This document shows positions 42,787-51,110 of a stretch of 56,894 bases of DNA, in pieces (position 1 is the first letter of the stretch; every line of letters begins with the position of its first letter). Source of the DNA: an uncultured Chloroflexota bacterium (lineage in GTDB: Bacteria; Chloroflexota; Anaerolineae; Aggregatilineales; Phototrophicaceae); contig CALKIA010000334.1 of the NCBI GenBank assembly GCA_937988705.1, positions 1 through 56,894 of the forward strand, in the 5' to 3' direction. A program made the translations under genes and the position numbers. The notes beneath the pieces are model-generated. The model saw only the letters and a program-made list of their open reading frames with translations. It was not told the DNA's origin and searched no databases.

Positions 42787-43794
42787 CTAAAGCAGCGCGG
42801 TGGTTTCGTCGTAACCGTACATCAGATTGAAGCACTGCACCGCCTGTCCCGCCGCGCCCTTGCGCAGATTATCAGTCACGCTCGTGATGTGGACATAGCG
42901 ATCCGTGTTCGGTGTGACGCTGATGGCGGCCTTGTTGGTCTTGACGACATGCTTCAGCGTCGCCAGTTGGCCTTTGGACAGCACATCGACCAGCGGCTCA
43001 GTAGCGTAAGTCTGCTCGTACAAGGCTTGGACTTCGGCGCTGGTGTGACCGGGCGCGAGTTCGACGTAGATGCTCGCCATCAAGCCGCGATCCACAGGGA
43101 GCAGGTGGGGGGTGAAGATCAGCAGCCCGGCATCCGGATTGATTTTCTTCATCTCCTGCTCAATTTCCCCGACATGGCGGTGGGCCCGCCCGACGCCGTA
43201 GGGCGAGAAATTGCCGTAGACTTCGACAAAGTGCGTGTTCGGCTTCGGTTCACGCCCCGCGCCGCTCACGCCCGATTTGGCGTCCACAATGATCGGACGC
43301 TCGTTGACCAGCCAGTTGGCGCGCAGCAGCGGGTAGAGGCCGAGGAGTGTGGTCGTCGGGTAGCAGCCCGGCGCGGCGATGCGGTCAACACCCCGCAGGT
43401 CATCACGGTTGAATTCGGGTAAGCCGTAGGGCGTCGGCAGCAGTTCCGGGTGCGGGTGTGGGTGGCTGTACCACTGCTGGTACAGTTCGGGCGTATCGAG
43501 ACGCAGATCGGCGGACAAGTCGATTACGCGGACATTGTGGGCTTCAGCTTTCTTCGCCATCTGCGCGGAGACACCGTGCGGCAGAGCCAGAAACACGGCG
43601 TCGACGCTTTCGATCGGCGCATCATCTGGCTTGATGTAGCGCAGGTTCGTAAACGGGACAGGATCGCCAGCGTACGTCCCTGAGGTGGCGAAGACCAGTT
43701 CCACACACGGATGGTGCGACAGGATTTCGACCGCGTCCTGCCCCGCGTACCCCGATGCGCCATACACCCCGACGCGCACATGCTGCTGCTGCAT
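42787..43794 (-). CDS. argC: N-acetyl-gamma-glutamyl-phosphate reductase
   Basis: A 335-residue reductase. NAD(P)-binding start VRVGVYGASGYAGQDAVEIL; catalytic Cys in AAPGCYPTTTLLGLYPLL; SGVSGAGREPKPNTHF and PYGVGRAHRHVGEIEQE complete the signature. I take ATG 43794 (MQQQHVRVG) as start, with AAGGGG 7 nt upstream. It is the first structural gene after the arginine attenuator and its expression should be set by it. It precedes argB by 9 bp. Confidence 0.95.
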   Translation of the reverse strand: MQQQHVRVGVYGASGYAGQDAVEILSHHPCVELVFATSGTYAGDPVPFTNLRYIKPDDAPIESVDAVFLALPHGVSAQMAKKAEAHNVRVIDLSADLRLDTPELYQQWYSHPHPHPELLPTPYGLPEFNRDDLRGVDRIAAPGCYPTTTLLGLYPLLRANWLVNERPIIVDAKSGVSGAGREPKPNTHFVEVYGNFSPYGVGRAHRHVGEIEQEMKKINPDAGLLIFTPHLLPVDRGLMASIYVELAPGHTSAEVQALYEQTYATEPLVDVLSKGQLATLKHVVKTNKAAISVTPNTDRYVHITSVTDNLRKGAAGQAVQCFNLMYGYDETTALL

Positions 43795-43868
43795 CTGTTT
43801 CCCCTTCTGCTCTGGTTCTAGCGGACGCAATCCAACGCGCCCCGACGATGAATTTGTGCGCTATGCAT

Positions 43869-43907
43869 AAAAAATCCCCCTGCCTCGCGGATGAGGTCAG
43901 GGGGATT
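43869..43907 (-). terminator. Attenuator terminator upstream of argC
   Basis: Minus strand: AATCCCCCTG (43907-43898), then A, then CCTC-ATCCGC-GAGG, then CAGGGGGATT (43882-43873) running into TTTTTT (43874-43869). This is a strong Rho-independent terminator placed between the leader peptide stop and the argC start, where a simple operon would not want one. Confidence 0.9.
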
Positions 43908-44012
43908 GCTTGGCTTCGCGGTCGTGTCTCGTTACGCCTAACGCAAAAATCCCTGCGTGACCTCATTGGTCTGCGGGCTGCGACGGCGACGACGGATTTC
44001 GGGTAACGAGAC
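43891..44012 (-). promoter_or_regulatory. Antiterminator and anti-antiterminator pairings of the arginine attenuator
   Basis: Two perfect alternative pairings are visible on the minus strand. TGACCTCAT in the terminator left arm (43899-43891) is complementary over 9 bases to ATGAGGTCA (43966-43958) inside the leader ORF; this pairing would destroy the terminator. GTCTCGTTAC (44012-44003, leader codons 4-7) is complementary over 10 bases to GTAACGAGAC (43935-43926) just after the leader stop, with AAATCC/GGATTT stacked inside it; within this fold GACC-AATGA-GGTC can form, hiding the antiterminator strand. A ribosome stalled on the arginine codons would cover GTCTCGTTAC and free ATGAGGTCA. Confidence 0.82.
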
Positions 44013-44021
44013 GCTGTACAT
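43938..44021 (-). CDS. Arginine leader peptide (27 aa)
   Basis: ATG 44021 follows AAGGTGAACA and starts about 19 nt after the predicted transcription start. The peptide begins MYSVSLPEI, then has five consecutive arginines at residues 10-14 (CGT CGT CGC CGT CGC), continues SPQTNEVTQGFLR and stops at TAG (43938). A sixth Arg is the last residue. Five adjacent regulatory codons between a promoter and a terminator, upstream of arginine biosynthesis genes, is the diagnostic layout of a leader peptide that measures charged tRNA-Arg. Confidence 0.88.
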   Translation of the reverse strand: MYSVSLPEIRRRRRSPQTNEVTQGFLR

Positions 44022-44046
44022 TGTTCACCTTACTGGTTTCGAGAAA

Positions 44047-44075
44047 AATATAACTTAATCCTCCCCCAATGTCAA
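44047..44075 (-). promoter_or_regulatory. Promoter of the argC leader and operon
   Basis: Minus strand: TTGACA (44075-44070, perfect), 17-bp spacer, TATATT (44052-44047). Transcription should start near 44040, giving a short untranslated stretch before the leader peptide. Confidence 0.85.
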
Positions 44076-44165
44076 CATGGCATTCCCGACGAAAATCTGC
44101 TCCACCGGACGCTTGATGGTACACTGTGGGAGCGATTGCAGAAATGTTTATTGATAGGAGTTCTG

Positions 44166-45674
44166 ATGCATAAACGATGGTTAATTCTCTTCATACTGCT
44201 CCTCGTGATGGTCGCCCAAGTCAGCGCCCAAGCCGATCCTGTGCCGCTCGACTTAGTAGTCGATGATTTTGAGACGGGTCTGCCCCACATAGCCGACAGC
44301 TCCGGGACCGCCATCGGCTTTGTACCCTGGGGCAGTGAACCGGGCAATGTGGTGCTGTCCGCCCGGCAAATCGTCGGCGCGTCCACCTATGCCCTGCCCG
44401 GCACTACGACCCCCGCCAACACCGTGCTGACCCTCGACTATGACATTGGCAGTTGGGGCGGCTTCACGCACGCTTTTGCCGATGGCACAACGTGGACGAG
44501 CATGGACTGGACGGCCTACAATGCCCTCAGTTTCTGGGTATTCGGCAGTAACAGCGGCGGCCAAATTCAGTTTGATCTGTTCGACAACCGCAGCGCCACC
44601 CTCCCCGGCGACACCGCTGAACGCTATTTCTACCGCATCGACGATGACTACAGCGGTTGGCGGCAGATCACCATTCCGTTTGAGCTGTTCCGCCGCCGTA
44701 CCGACTTTCAGCCCTCTGGCGCACCCAACGACGGATTAGGTTTGGACGCGGTATCCGGCTACGCCGTTGGACTGCCCACGGGTACAGGAACTGTTCTGCT
44801 CGATCAAGTCGGTGTGACCACCATTGACGGCGACGCGCTGATCGTCTGGCAAGGCGCAGAAGTGATCATCGCCGCCCCAGAACCTGAACTTAATCTGGAG
44901 GAAGAGAACTTGTGGAATTCACGGGAATGGACACTGCTCTGGTCGGATGAATTCGATGGCGCGGCTGGCACGCCGGTCGATACGACCAAATGGACCGCCG
45001 ATCTCGGTGGAAATGGATGGGGCAACAACGAATGGGAGTACTACACCGATCGTGTCGAGAATGCGGCGCTGGACGGCGACGGCAACCTCGCCATCGTTGC
45101 CCGCGAGGAAACGCTCGACGGTACGACCTGCCATTACGGCACATGCCTGTACACCTCCGCACGGCTGATCACCAATGACAAGTTCGAGTTTACCTATGGC
45201 CGCGTCGAAGCACGCATCAAACTTCCGTTCGGACAAGGTATTTGGCCAGCGTTCTGGATGCTCGGCGGGGATTTTGAAACGCTCGGTTGGCCGGACACCG
45301 GCGAACTCGACATCATGGAATATATCGGGCGCGAACCGAACACGATCTACGGCACGGTGCACGGTCCCGGCTATTCCGGCGCGAACGGCATTGGCAGCTC
45401 GGTGCGTTCCGACACACCTTATGCCGACGATTTCCACGTTTACGCCATTGAATGGGATGAAGACGCGATCCGCTGGTACGTGGACGGCGAACTGTTTCAC
45501 ATGCTCACGCCCGCTGATGTGCGCGGCAACCCGTGGGTCTTCGATCACGACTTCTTCATCCTGCTCAACCTCGCGGTGGGCGGCAACTGGCCGGGCTATC
45601 CCGACGAAACGACGCAGTTCCCGCAGACCATGCTGGTCGATTACGTGCGCGTGTATCAACTGGCAGGGCAATAA
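44166..45674 (+). CDS. Secreted GH16-family beta-glucanase (laminarinase-like)
   Basis: A 502-residue exported protein. The signal peptide MHKRWLILFILLLVMVAQVSAQA is cleaved near VSAQA. Residues about 30-225 form a beta-sandwich carbohydrate-binding-like domain (LVVDDFETGLP, WGGFTHAF, WRQITIPFELFRR; similar in course to CBM11). Residues about 255-500 are GH16: WTLLWSDEFDGAAGTPVDTTKW, then the catalytic motif GELDIMEYIG with nucleophile Glu380, Asp382 and acid/base Glu385, then VYAIEWDEDAIRWYVDG. It likely cleaves beta-1,3(1,4)-glucans outside the cell. ATG 44166 follows TAGGAG. Confidence 0.88.
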   Translation: MHKRWLILFILLLVMVAQVSAQADPVPLDLVVDDFETGLPHIADSSGTAIGFVPWGSEPGNVVLSARQIVGASTYALPGTTTPANTVLTLDYDIGSWGGFTHAFADGTTWTSMDWTAYNALSFWVFGSNSGGQIQFDLFDNRSATLPGDTAERYFYRIDDDYSGWRQITIPFELFRRRTDFQPSGAPNDGLGLDAVSGYAVGLPTGTGTVLLDQVGVTTIDGDALIVWQGAEVIIAAPEPELNLEEENLWNSREWTLLWSDEFDGAAGTPVDTTKWTADLGGNGWGNNEWEYYTDRVENAALDGDGNLAIVAREETLDGTTCHYGTCLYTSARLITNDKFEFTYGRVEARIKLPFGQGIWPAFWMLGGDFETLGWPDTGELDIMEYIGREPNTIYGTVHGPGYSGANGIGSSVRSDTPYADDFHVYAIEWDEDAIRWYVDGELFHMLTPADVRGNPWVFDHDFFILLNLAVGGNWPGYPDETTQFPQTMLVDYVRVYQLAGQ

Positions 45675-45681
45675 CGTCGCT

Positions 45682-45709
45682 GTAGGGGCATGGCATGCCA
45701 TGCCCCTAC
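45682..45709. repeat. Perfect 28-bp palindrome, single-hairpin repeat copy
   Basis: GTAGGGGCATGGCA and its exact complement TGCCATGCCCCTAC, just after the GH16 gene. It has the same GTAGGG...CCCTAC ends as the double-hairpin family and probably also terminates transcription from both sides. Confidence 0.78.
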
Positions 45710-45715
45710 CTCCCC

Positions 45716-46987
45716 TTACGAAGCGGAGGCGCACGCCCTGAGCATCAGCCGCAGGTTGTAGTTCAGCATATTCTCCATCTCCCACGCGATCTCCATGCGC
45801 GGCAAGATATCATGGTGATAGCGCAGCGTGGTGTACAGCGGCGCGATGATCTCACATGCTCGGTACAGCTCAGCACTGCCCGCCGCCGCCCATTCACTGA
45901 GGTACGCCTGCACCAAGCGGTCTTTAGCGCCGGGTTCGTTCGGCAGATCCGCCGCGATTTCGGAGAGAAAGAAGGCGATATCGAAGAAGGGATGCGCCAC
46001 GGCGGCATCGGACCAGTCGGTGAACAGCAGCCGATCGTCTACGGTCTGCACAATCTGCCCCGCCCAGAAATCGCCGTGTACGAGCGCTGTCAGTTCCTGA
46101 GCGCGCAACGCAGCGAGCGCGGCTTCGACTTTAGGCAGGTAGTCAGCGATCTGCTGCCGCTCTTCCACATTGATGGGTTGGGTTCCCCGGTCGAGCGCGG
46201 CTTCATCGGCCAGCAGTGCGCGCCAATGCAGGCTGATCCAATTCAGATTGCGAACCGGCAAACTCGTGTCACTGACCAGCTGCGCCACAAGCGCGCGAGT
46301 CCTCTGCTGAAAGCGCGCGTACTCCCGGAGCGCCCGTTCCCACAAGTCAAAATCGCGCTTACTTGCCGCAAACAGCGACTCGCCGCCATAGTCGGCCAGC
46401 ACGAACCAGTTACCCGATTCAACTGCGACGATGGCCGGGACGAACTGCGGGAAAGCCTGCGCCAACCGCGCGGAGAGCTGCGGCTCGTGCGCAAACATCG
46501 GCGGCACAACTTTGAGATACGCGGTGCTGTCGTCCATGTGCAAGCGCCAGATCGACGACCGCCCCCATGAGCGCACCTGTTCGAGGCGGGCATCCGCGCC
46601 GAAACGTTCACGCATCGTCTGCCTGATCTCGTCTACAAAATTAGTTAGGTACCACGGAACCCGGTAGGGATGAGTCGTCACCAGCCACGCCAGCGCCATT
46701 TGGGCAGCTTCCGGTGCGTGATCGGCAGGCGTCCACTTCGCGTCGGGCGGCAGTTCTCGCCCTTGATACTGCATCAGATAGGTGAAGCGCGTTGAGTCCT
46801 CACCCCAGTCTGTCCCGATGACGCGCAGCGTGATCGCATCAATGCCAAACTGCGTTTTGAGGGCACGGTTTGCATTTTCGCTGGACTGCCAGAAATGAAA
46901 CGCTTGGGTGTGTTCGGGTAACGAACCATTGAGCAGCAGCACCCGCTGCTCGCGGTCGATGACGATGAAAACATCGATATGAGACAT
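45716..46987 (-). CDS. Nudix-like domain fused to an APH-type phosphotransferase
   Basis: A 423-residue two-domain protein. The N-terminal 110 residues look Nudix-like (IDVFIVIDREQRVLLLNG) but show no Nudix box. The rest is an aminoglycoside-phosphotransferase/choline-kinase fold: LALVHGDFWAGQIV-like catalytic loop (TALVHGDFWAGQIVQ, with Gln where Asn is usual), then LLFTDWSDAAVAHPFFDIAFFL with the metal Asp. Substrate unknown; homologues phosphorylate drugs, sugars or amino alcohols. Its ribosome-binding site AAAGGA is inside a 10-bp stem and a three-codon ORF lies upstream (46993-47083). Confidence 0.75.
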   Translation of the reverse strand: MSHIDVFIVIDREQRVLLLNGSLPEHTQAFHFWQSSENANRALKTQFGIDAITLRVIGTDWGEDSTRFTYLMQYQGRELPPDAKWTPADHAPEAAQMALAWLVTTHPYRVPWYLTNFVDEIRQTMRERFGADARLEQVRSWGRSSIWRLHMDDSTAYLKVVPPMFAHEPQLSARLAQAFPQFVPAIVAVESGNWFVLADYGGESLFAASKRDFDLWERALREYARFQQRTRALVAQLVSDTSLPVRNLNWISLHWRALLADEAALDRGTQPINVEERQQIADYLPKVEAALAALRAQELTALVHGDFWAGQIVQTVDDRLLFTDWSDAAVAHPFFDIAFFLSEIAADLPNEPGAKDRLVQAYLSEWAAAGSAELYRACEIIAPLYTTLRYHHDILPRMEIAWEMENMLNYNLRLMLRACASAS

Positions 46988-46992
46988 AGCCT

Positions 46993-47069
46993 GATCCTTT
47001 GGTTGGTTTTGGACGAATCAAAACAAGGGCGGCTGCCCGATCAAAACCTGCGGTACGTTCCAAAGGATC
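46993..47069 (-). promoter_or_regulatory. Stem hiding the phosphotransferase ribosome-binding site
   Basis: Minus strand: GATCCTTTGG (47069-47060) is an exact complement of CCAAAGGATC (47002-46993). The second arm contains AAAGGA, the ribosome-binding site 7 nt before the ATG at 46987. The loop is 57 nt and includes a smaller GGGC...GCCC hairpin. This is the layout of a translational attenuator. Confidence 0.5.
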
Positions 47070-47071
47070 GT

Positions 47072-47083
47072 TTAACGAATCAT
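47072..47083 (-). CDS. Possible three-codon leader minigene (Met-Ile-Arg-stop)
   Basis: ATG ATT CGT TAA on the minus strand, preceded by AAGGAG (47100-47095) at a slightly long spacing of 11 nt. Its stop lies 2 nt before the 5' arm of the stem that hides the phosphotransferase ribosome-binding site, so a ribosome on it would open that stem. Small enough to be chance. Confidence 0.3.
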   Translation of the reverse strand: MIR

Positions 47084-47235
47084 TGCGTAGTCAGCTCCTT
47101 GAATGCCTCCCATTCTACAAGCATTTTGTTTTGAATTGCATAGATCGGCGGGAGGCAACCGTTTGCCCGCTTGACGCTCCCCAAGGGCGGGGTTAGCATC
47201 GAAGCTGTGGAACACAGATTGAGATAACACCATTC

Positions 47236-48144
47236 ATGATCGAAGCTAAAGGTTTAACCAAACGCTACGGCGACCGAATCGCGGTGGACGGTATCAGTTT
47301 CAGCGCCAAGCAAGGCGAAATTGTCGGGCTGCTCGGCCCGAACGGCGCGGGTAAAACTACGGCCATGCGCATGTTGACCGGGTTCATGCCGCCCACCGAG
47401 GGCAGCGCCAAAATCGCCGGACATGACATCATCGAGGACTCGCTGGAAGCGCGGCGCAACGTCGGCTATTTGCCGGAACGCGTTCCCCTTTACCCGGATA
47501 TGACCGTGCGCGGCTATGTGACCTTCTGGGCGAAGCTGCGCGGCGTGAAAAACAGCAAGACCGCCGTCGATGCGGTGCTCGCCCGCTTTCACTTGCAGGA
47601 TCGACAAAATCAACTGGTGCGCCACCTATCAAAGGGGTTGAAGCAGCGGCTCGGGCTGGCGCAGGCGCTCGTCCACAACCCGCCCGTGATTATCCTCGAC
47701 GAGCCGACCATCGGTATCGATCCGCAGCAGGTGATCGAAGTCCGCGACGCCGTACGTGCCCTCGGCCAAAACCACACGGTGCTGTTCAGCACGCACATCT
47801 TGAGCGAAGCCGAACAGGTCTGCGACCGCGTCCTGATCATCAATAAGGGCAAAGTCATCGCGCAGGGCAAACCCGCCGATCTCCGCCGCCAGCTGCAACC
47901 CGGTTCGACGCTGTTTGTGGTGCTGCACGGCGCGGACAAGAAGAAAGCCCGCGAACTGCTGGCGGCTGTCCCCGGCGTGACGCATGTCGAAGCACAGGGC
48001 GACGGCTGGCAAGTCAAGGCGAACGCCGATGTGCGTGGAGAACTTTCGGCCAGCATTGGCGCGGCGGGTTTAACACTGCTGGAAATGCGCCCCATTACCA
48101 CCTCGCTCGAAGATGTGTTCCTCGAACTCGTGAAGGAGGTCTGA
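47236..48144 (+). CDS. ABC transporter ATP-binding protein (GldA-like)
   Basis: A 302-residue ABC ATPase. Walker A GLLGPNGAGKTTAMRML near residue 37; signature HLSKGLKQRLGLAQAL; Walker B VIILDEPTIGIDPQQ; switch His in VLFSTHILSEAEQ. The C-terminal DUF4162-like domain (residues about 225-300) is typical of gliding-type and drug or Nos-type exporters. It powers the ABC-2 permease encoded next (2-bp gap). This operon matches the GldA-GldF-GldG arrangement widespread in bacteria, where the substrate is generally unproven. Confidence 0.9.
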   Translation: MIEAKGLTKRYGDRIAVDGISFSAKQGEIVGLLGPNGAGKTTAMRMLTGFMPPTEGSAKIAGHDIIEDSLEARRNVGYLPERVPLYPDMTVRGYVTFWAKLRGVKNSKTAVDAVLARFHLQDRQNQLVRHLSKGLKQRLGLAQALVHNPPVIILDEPTIGIDPQQVIEVRDAVRALGQNHTVLFSTHILSEAEQVCDRVLIINKGKVIAQGKPADLRRQLQPGSTLFVVLHGADKKKARELLAAVPGVTHVEAQGDGWQVKANADVRGELSASIGAAGLTLLEMRPITTSLEDVFLELVKEV

Positions 48145-48146
48145 CG

Positions 48147-48869
48147 GTGGCGACGTGGATTGTGTTTCGCCGCGAAGTCGGGCAATATTTCGCCTCCCCC
48201 TTCGCCTATTTGATCACGGCGGCGGTGCTGGTTTTAACGGGCGTGCTGTTCAACAGCGACCTGCAAGGCAGTATGACGGTCAAACCCGCCGAACCCGCGC
48301 TCGTGCCGCTGGTGATGTCGTTCACCATGATTTTCTTCGCGCCCCTGCTCACCATGCGCCTGTTCGCAGAGGAACGGCGTGAAGGCACGCTCGAACTGCT
48401 CATGACTGCGCCCGTTACCGAGGGCAGCATCGTCTTCGGCAAGTTTCTCGGCGCGTGGTTTTACTACACACTGCTGATGGTTATCACCTTCATCTACCAG
48501 TTCATCCTCTTAAGCATCACACAGCCGGATGTCGGCCACGCCATCAGCGCGTATATAGGCATCTGGCTGTACGGTGGCGCGACGCTGGCGGTCGGCATGT
48601 TGTTCTCCGCTATGACCGAAAATCAGATCGTCGCAGCGTTTCTCAGCATGGTCGTGCTGTTCCTGATGTGGATGGGCGATCAGGCGGGGCAAATCGTCGC
48701 CAATATTGATGTCGCCCGCGTCGTCCGCGCGCTGTCGCTGCAAGGCCACTTCTCGACTTCGTTCGCGTCGGGCTTGATCCGCGCAGAAGACATCGTGTAT
48801 TTCGCAGGCATCATCACGGTGGTGTTGTATGTGACGATCCGCGTCGTCGAATCGAACAGGGTGCGCTGA
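48147..48869 (+). CDS. ABC-2 permease (GldF-like)
   Basis: A 240-residue permease with six transmembrane helices (AYLITAAVLVLTGVLF, LVMSFTMIFFAPLLTMRLF, YYTLLMVITFIYQFILLSI and others). LFAEERREGTLELLMTAPVTE is the conserved loop of the ABC-2/GldF family. GTG 48147 is the start, GGAGG upstream. The stop overlaps the next ATG (TGATG). Confidence 0.9.
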   Translation: MATWIVFRREVGQYFASPFAYLITAAVLVLTGVLFNSDLQGSMTVKPAEPALVPLVMSFTMIFFAPLLTMRLFAEERREGTLELLMTAPVTEGSIVFGKFLGAWFYYTLLMVITFIYQFILLSITQPDVGHAISAYIGIWLYGGATLAVGMLFSAMTENQIVAAFLSMVVLFLMWMGDQAGQIVANIDVARVVRALSLQGHFSTSFASGLIRAEDIVYFAGIITVVLYVTIRVVESNRVR

Positions 48870-50509
48870 TGCAGAGACAACCGCTTATCATCCGGCGCGG
48901 GCACGTCGCCACGCTGGCCAGCTATATCGGCGTCGCCGCGCTGATTGCCGCCATCATCGGCTTAATCTGGCAGGGGGGCGTCACCCCCTACATCGGCGCA
49001 GCCTTTGGCCTCGGCTTACTGGGGATCATTCTGTGGGCGGTCATGACGCCGACGGAGTTCCGCGCGTTCATCACAGGGCGCGGCGTACGCTTCAGTACGG
49101 TCACCGTGTTTTCAACACTGATCCTCATCGGCATCGTGGCGCTCACCTTCCTGCTGTTCCAGCGTAACGCCCTGACGCTCGACTTGACGCAAGCGCAGCG
49201 CTTCACCCTGAGCAGCGAGACGGAAGGCATTTTGCAGCGCCTCTACCGCCCCATTCGCATCACGGGGTTTTACACGTCGGATTATCTGCCCACGCGCGAA
49301 GTGGATGATCAGTTCTTCCGCCTGTACGAGACAGAATCCGAGGGGTTGATCACCCGCCTGTATATCGACCCCGATGAACAGCCCGCGCTGGCATCACGCT
49401 ACGGCGTGACCGAGGACGGGCAGGTGTTCATCTCCTACCTGAACGAGGACGGCTCCGTCGATTTCAACACACTGGCCCGTGTACCACGCGCGTCTAATCA
49501 GGAGCGCGATATCACCCAGGCCATTCTGCGCCTGCTGATCTCCGGTTCGATTCGGGTGTACTTTGAGACGGGTAACGGCGAACGCGATCCCCTCGACTCC
49601 ACACAAGAAGGTGTTTCCGGCATCAACGCCGGGATGCAGGAAAGCGGACTCGTCACGCTGCCGCTGGATTTAGGCGAAATTGCGGCGGCTAATGGCGACA
49701 TTCCCCGCGATGCGGGCGCGGTGCTGTTCGTGCGTCCGCTCACCGACCTGACCGACCCCGAAATCAGCGTCATCGACCGCTATCTGGCGCGCGGCGGCGC
49801 ATTATTCATCATGACCGATGTGCTCTACAACGAGAACCCGTTTCTGAAACAGGCGGGCAGATTCAACAATTACCTGTGGACGTTCTATGGCATTCGCGCG
49901 CTCGACGCAGCGGTGGTCGAATCGCCGGATACCAGCGGGGAAACACCGCTCGACATCATCGCGGCGTACGTCTACACCGCGACCTCGCTCGCTGAACGCC
50001 TCGATCCTTCGGAAAACCCGCTGCTCTTCAGTGTGGCGCGCGCGCTGCAAGTCAATCTCGAAACCGCGCCTGCCGACATGGCTAACGGGCAAATCACACT
50101 CTCATCGGAGGTCAGCTACGGCGAAACCGATCTGCGCACGCTCGGCGATACCAACACCTACACCTACGATGCCAGCGTCGATTTGCCGCCGCAGTTGACC
50201 ACGGTGGTGTGGGCATGGGATCAAACGACAGGCGCAAAAATCCTCATGGTCGGCGACAGTAACTTCGTCAGCAACGGCTCGGTGCTGGCCGCCAGCGGCA
50301 ACGGCGTGCTGTTCACCGATGGCATCGCCTGGCTGACGGGCATGGACGAGCAGATCCGCTTCGGCGTTCAGGGCTACAACGCCGGCGTCCCCCTGATCTT
50401 CATCGACACGGGTACACTGGATCTGATTAGCTTCATCACACTCATCATGCTGCCGGGGATCGTGCTGGTCGCGGGGCTGGCGATCGGGGCACGGCGGATG
50501 CGGCGATGA
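48869..50509 (+). CDS. GldG-like ABC auxiliary membrane protein
   Basis: A 546-residue protein. N-terminal helices (VAALIAAIIGLIWQGGVTPYI, GLGLLGIILWAVM, VTVFSTLILIGIVALTFLLF) precede LDLTQAQRFTLSSETEGIL, the hallmark of GldG. A large extracytoplasmic domain follows (RDAGAVLFVRPLTDLTDPE, ARGGALFIMTDV, MVGDSNFVSNGSVL), then a C-terminal helix (FITLIMLPGIVLVAGLAI). It partners the ATPase and permease encoded just before it. Its stop overlaps the next start by 4 bp. Confidence 0.88.
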   Translation: MQRQPLIIRRGHVATLASYIGVAALIAAIIGLIWQGGVTPYIGAAFGLGLLGIILWAVMTPTEFRAFITGRGVRFSTVTVFSTLILIGIVALTFLLFQRNALTLDLTQAQRFTLSSETEGILQRLYRPIRITGFYTSDYLPTREVDDQFFRLYETESEGLITRLYIDPDEQPALASRYGVTEDGQVFISYLNEDGSVDFNTLARVPRASNQERDITQAILRLLISGSIRVYFETGNGERDPLDSTQEGVSGINAGMQESGLVTLPLDLGEIAAANGDIPRDAGAVLFVRPLTDLTDPEISVIDRYLARGGALFIMTDVLYNENPFLKQAGRFNNYLWTFYGIRALDAAVVESPDTSGETPLDIIAAYVYTATSLAERLDPSENPLLFSVARALQVNLETAPADMANGQITLSSEVSYGETDLRTLGDTNTYTYDASVDLPPQLTTVVWAWDQTTGAKILMVGDSNFVSNGSVLAASGNGVLFTDGIAWLTGMDEQIRFGVQGYNAGVPLIFIDTGTLDLISFITLIMLPGIVLVAGLAIGARRMRR

Positions 50510-51039
50510 AAAATGACCGCCGCAGCTTGATCCTATTCGGGGCGATCTTCGTCGCGCTGGCAGTACTGGTCGTGCTCCAGAATCGCCCCGCCGAACCCGA
50601 GTCGCCCTATGCCGCGAACCGCGTGTTCAGCGGTTTCGCAGATACCGACATTCAGGCAATTCGTCTGAACAGCCCGCCAGAAAACCTAACGTTCCTGCTC
50701 AACCGCACGGCAAATGGCACGTGGACCGCCCCGGAGGCGGCGGGAACGCTCAACACACCCGTGGCCGACCTCATCGCACGCACGATGATTCTGCTGCCAT
50801 ACACGGGCACCACCCAAGCCGAAACCGACATGAGTGTGTATGGTTTTGTGCCCACCGCCGGGTTAACTGTTGAATTTGTACTAACTGATGGCACAACCCA
50901 TGGGATCGTGGTAGGCTTTCGCAACCCAACGGAGACGGGTTATTATGCGGCCGTCGATAATCGGGCGGAAATCTATATTTTGGAGCGTGCCGCCGTAGAT
51001 TTCCTGATCAGTGTATTAAGAAATCCGCCAATTGCTTGA
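50506..51039 (+). CDS. DUF4340-like membrane-anchored protein (177 aa)
   Basis: One N-terminal helix (SLILFGAIFVALAVLVVLQ) and a beta-rich outer domain (FSGFADTDIQAIRLNSPPEN, FLLNRTANGTWTAPEAAGTL, GYYAAVDNRAEIYILERAAVDFLIS). This course fits DUF4340, which usually follows GldG in such operons. The protein is short for the family. ATG overlaps the GldG-like stop. Role: presumably an accessory of the exporter. Confidence 0.75.
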   Translation: MKNDRRSLILFGAIFVALAVLVVLQNRPAEPESPYAANRVFSGFADTDIQAIRLNSPPENLTFLLNRTANGTWTAPEAAGTLNTPVADLIARTMILLPYTGTTQAETDMSVYGFVPTAGLTVEFVLTDGTTHGIVVGFRNPTETGYYAAVDNRAEIYILERAAVDFLISVLRNPPIA

Positions 51040-51082
51040 CAGATTTTTTAATACTCGATATTCTATTTGATCGCAGTTAGGG

Positions 51083-51110
51083 ACAGGCAGGCTCTATATC
51101 TCCTGCCTGT
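51083..51110 (+). terminator. Terminator of the exporter operon
   Basis: ACAGGCAGG (51083-51091), 10-nt loop, CCTGCCTGT (51102-51110), then TATCTTGTT, a weak T-rich tail. Confidence 0.7.

Noticed and set aside
46999..47196. 65-codon plus-strand ORF before the ABC operon
   Set aside because: No ribosome-binding site, odd composition, and it lies over the regulatory leader of the minus-strand phosphotransferase gene.
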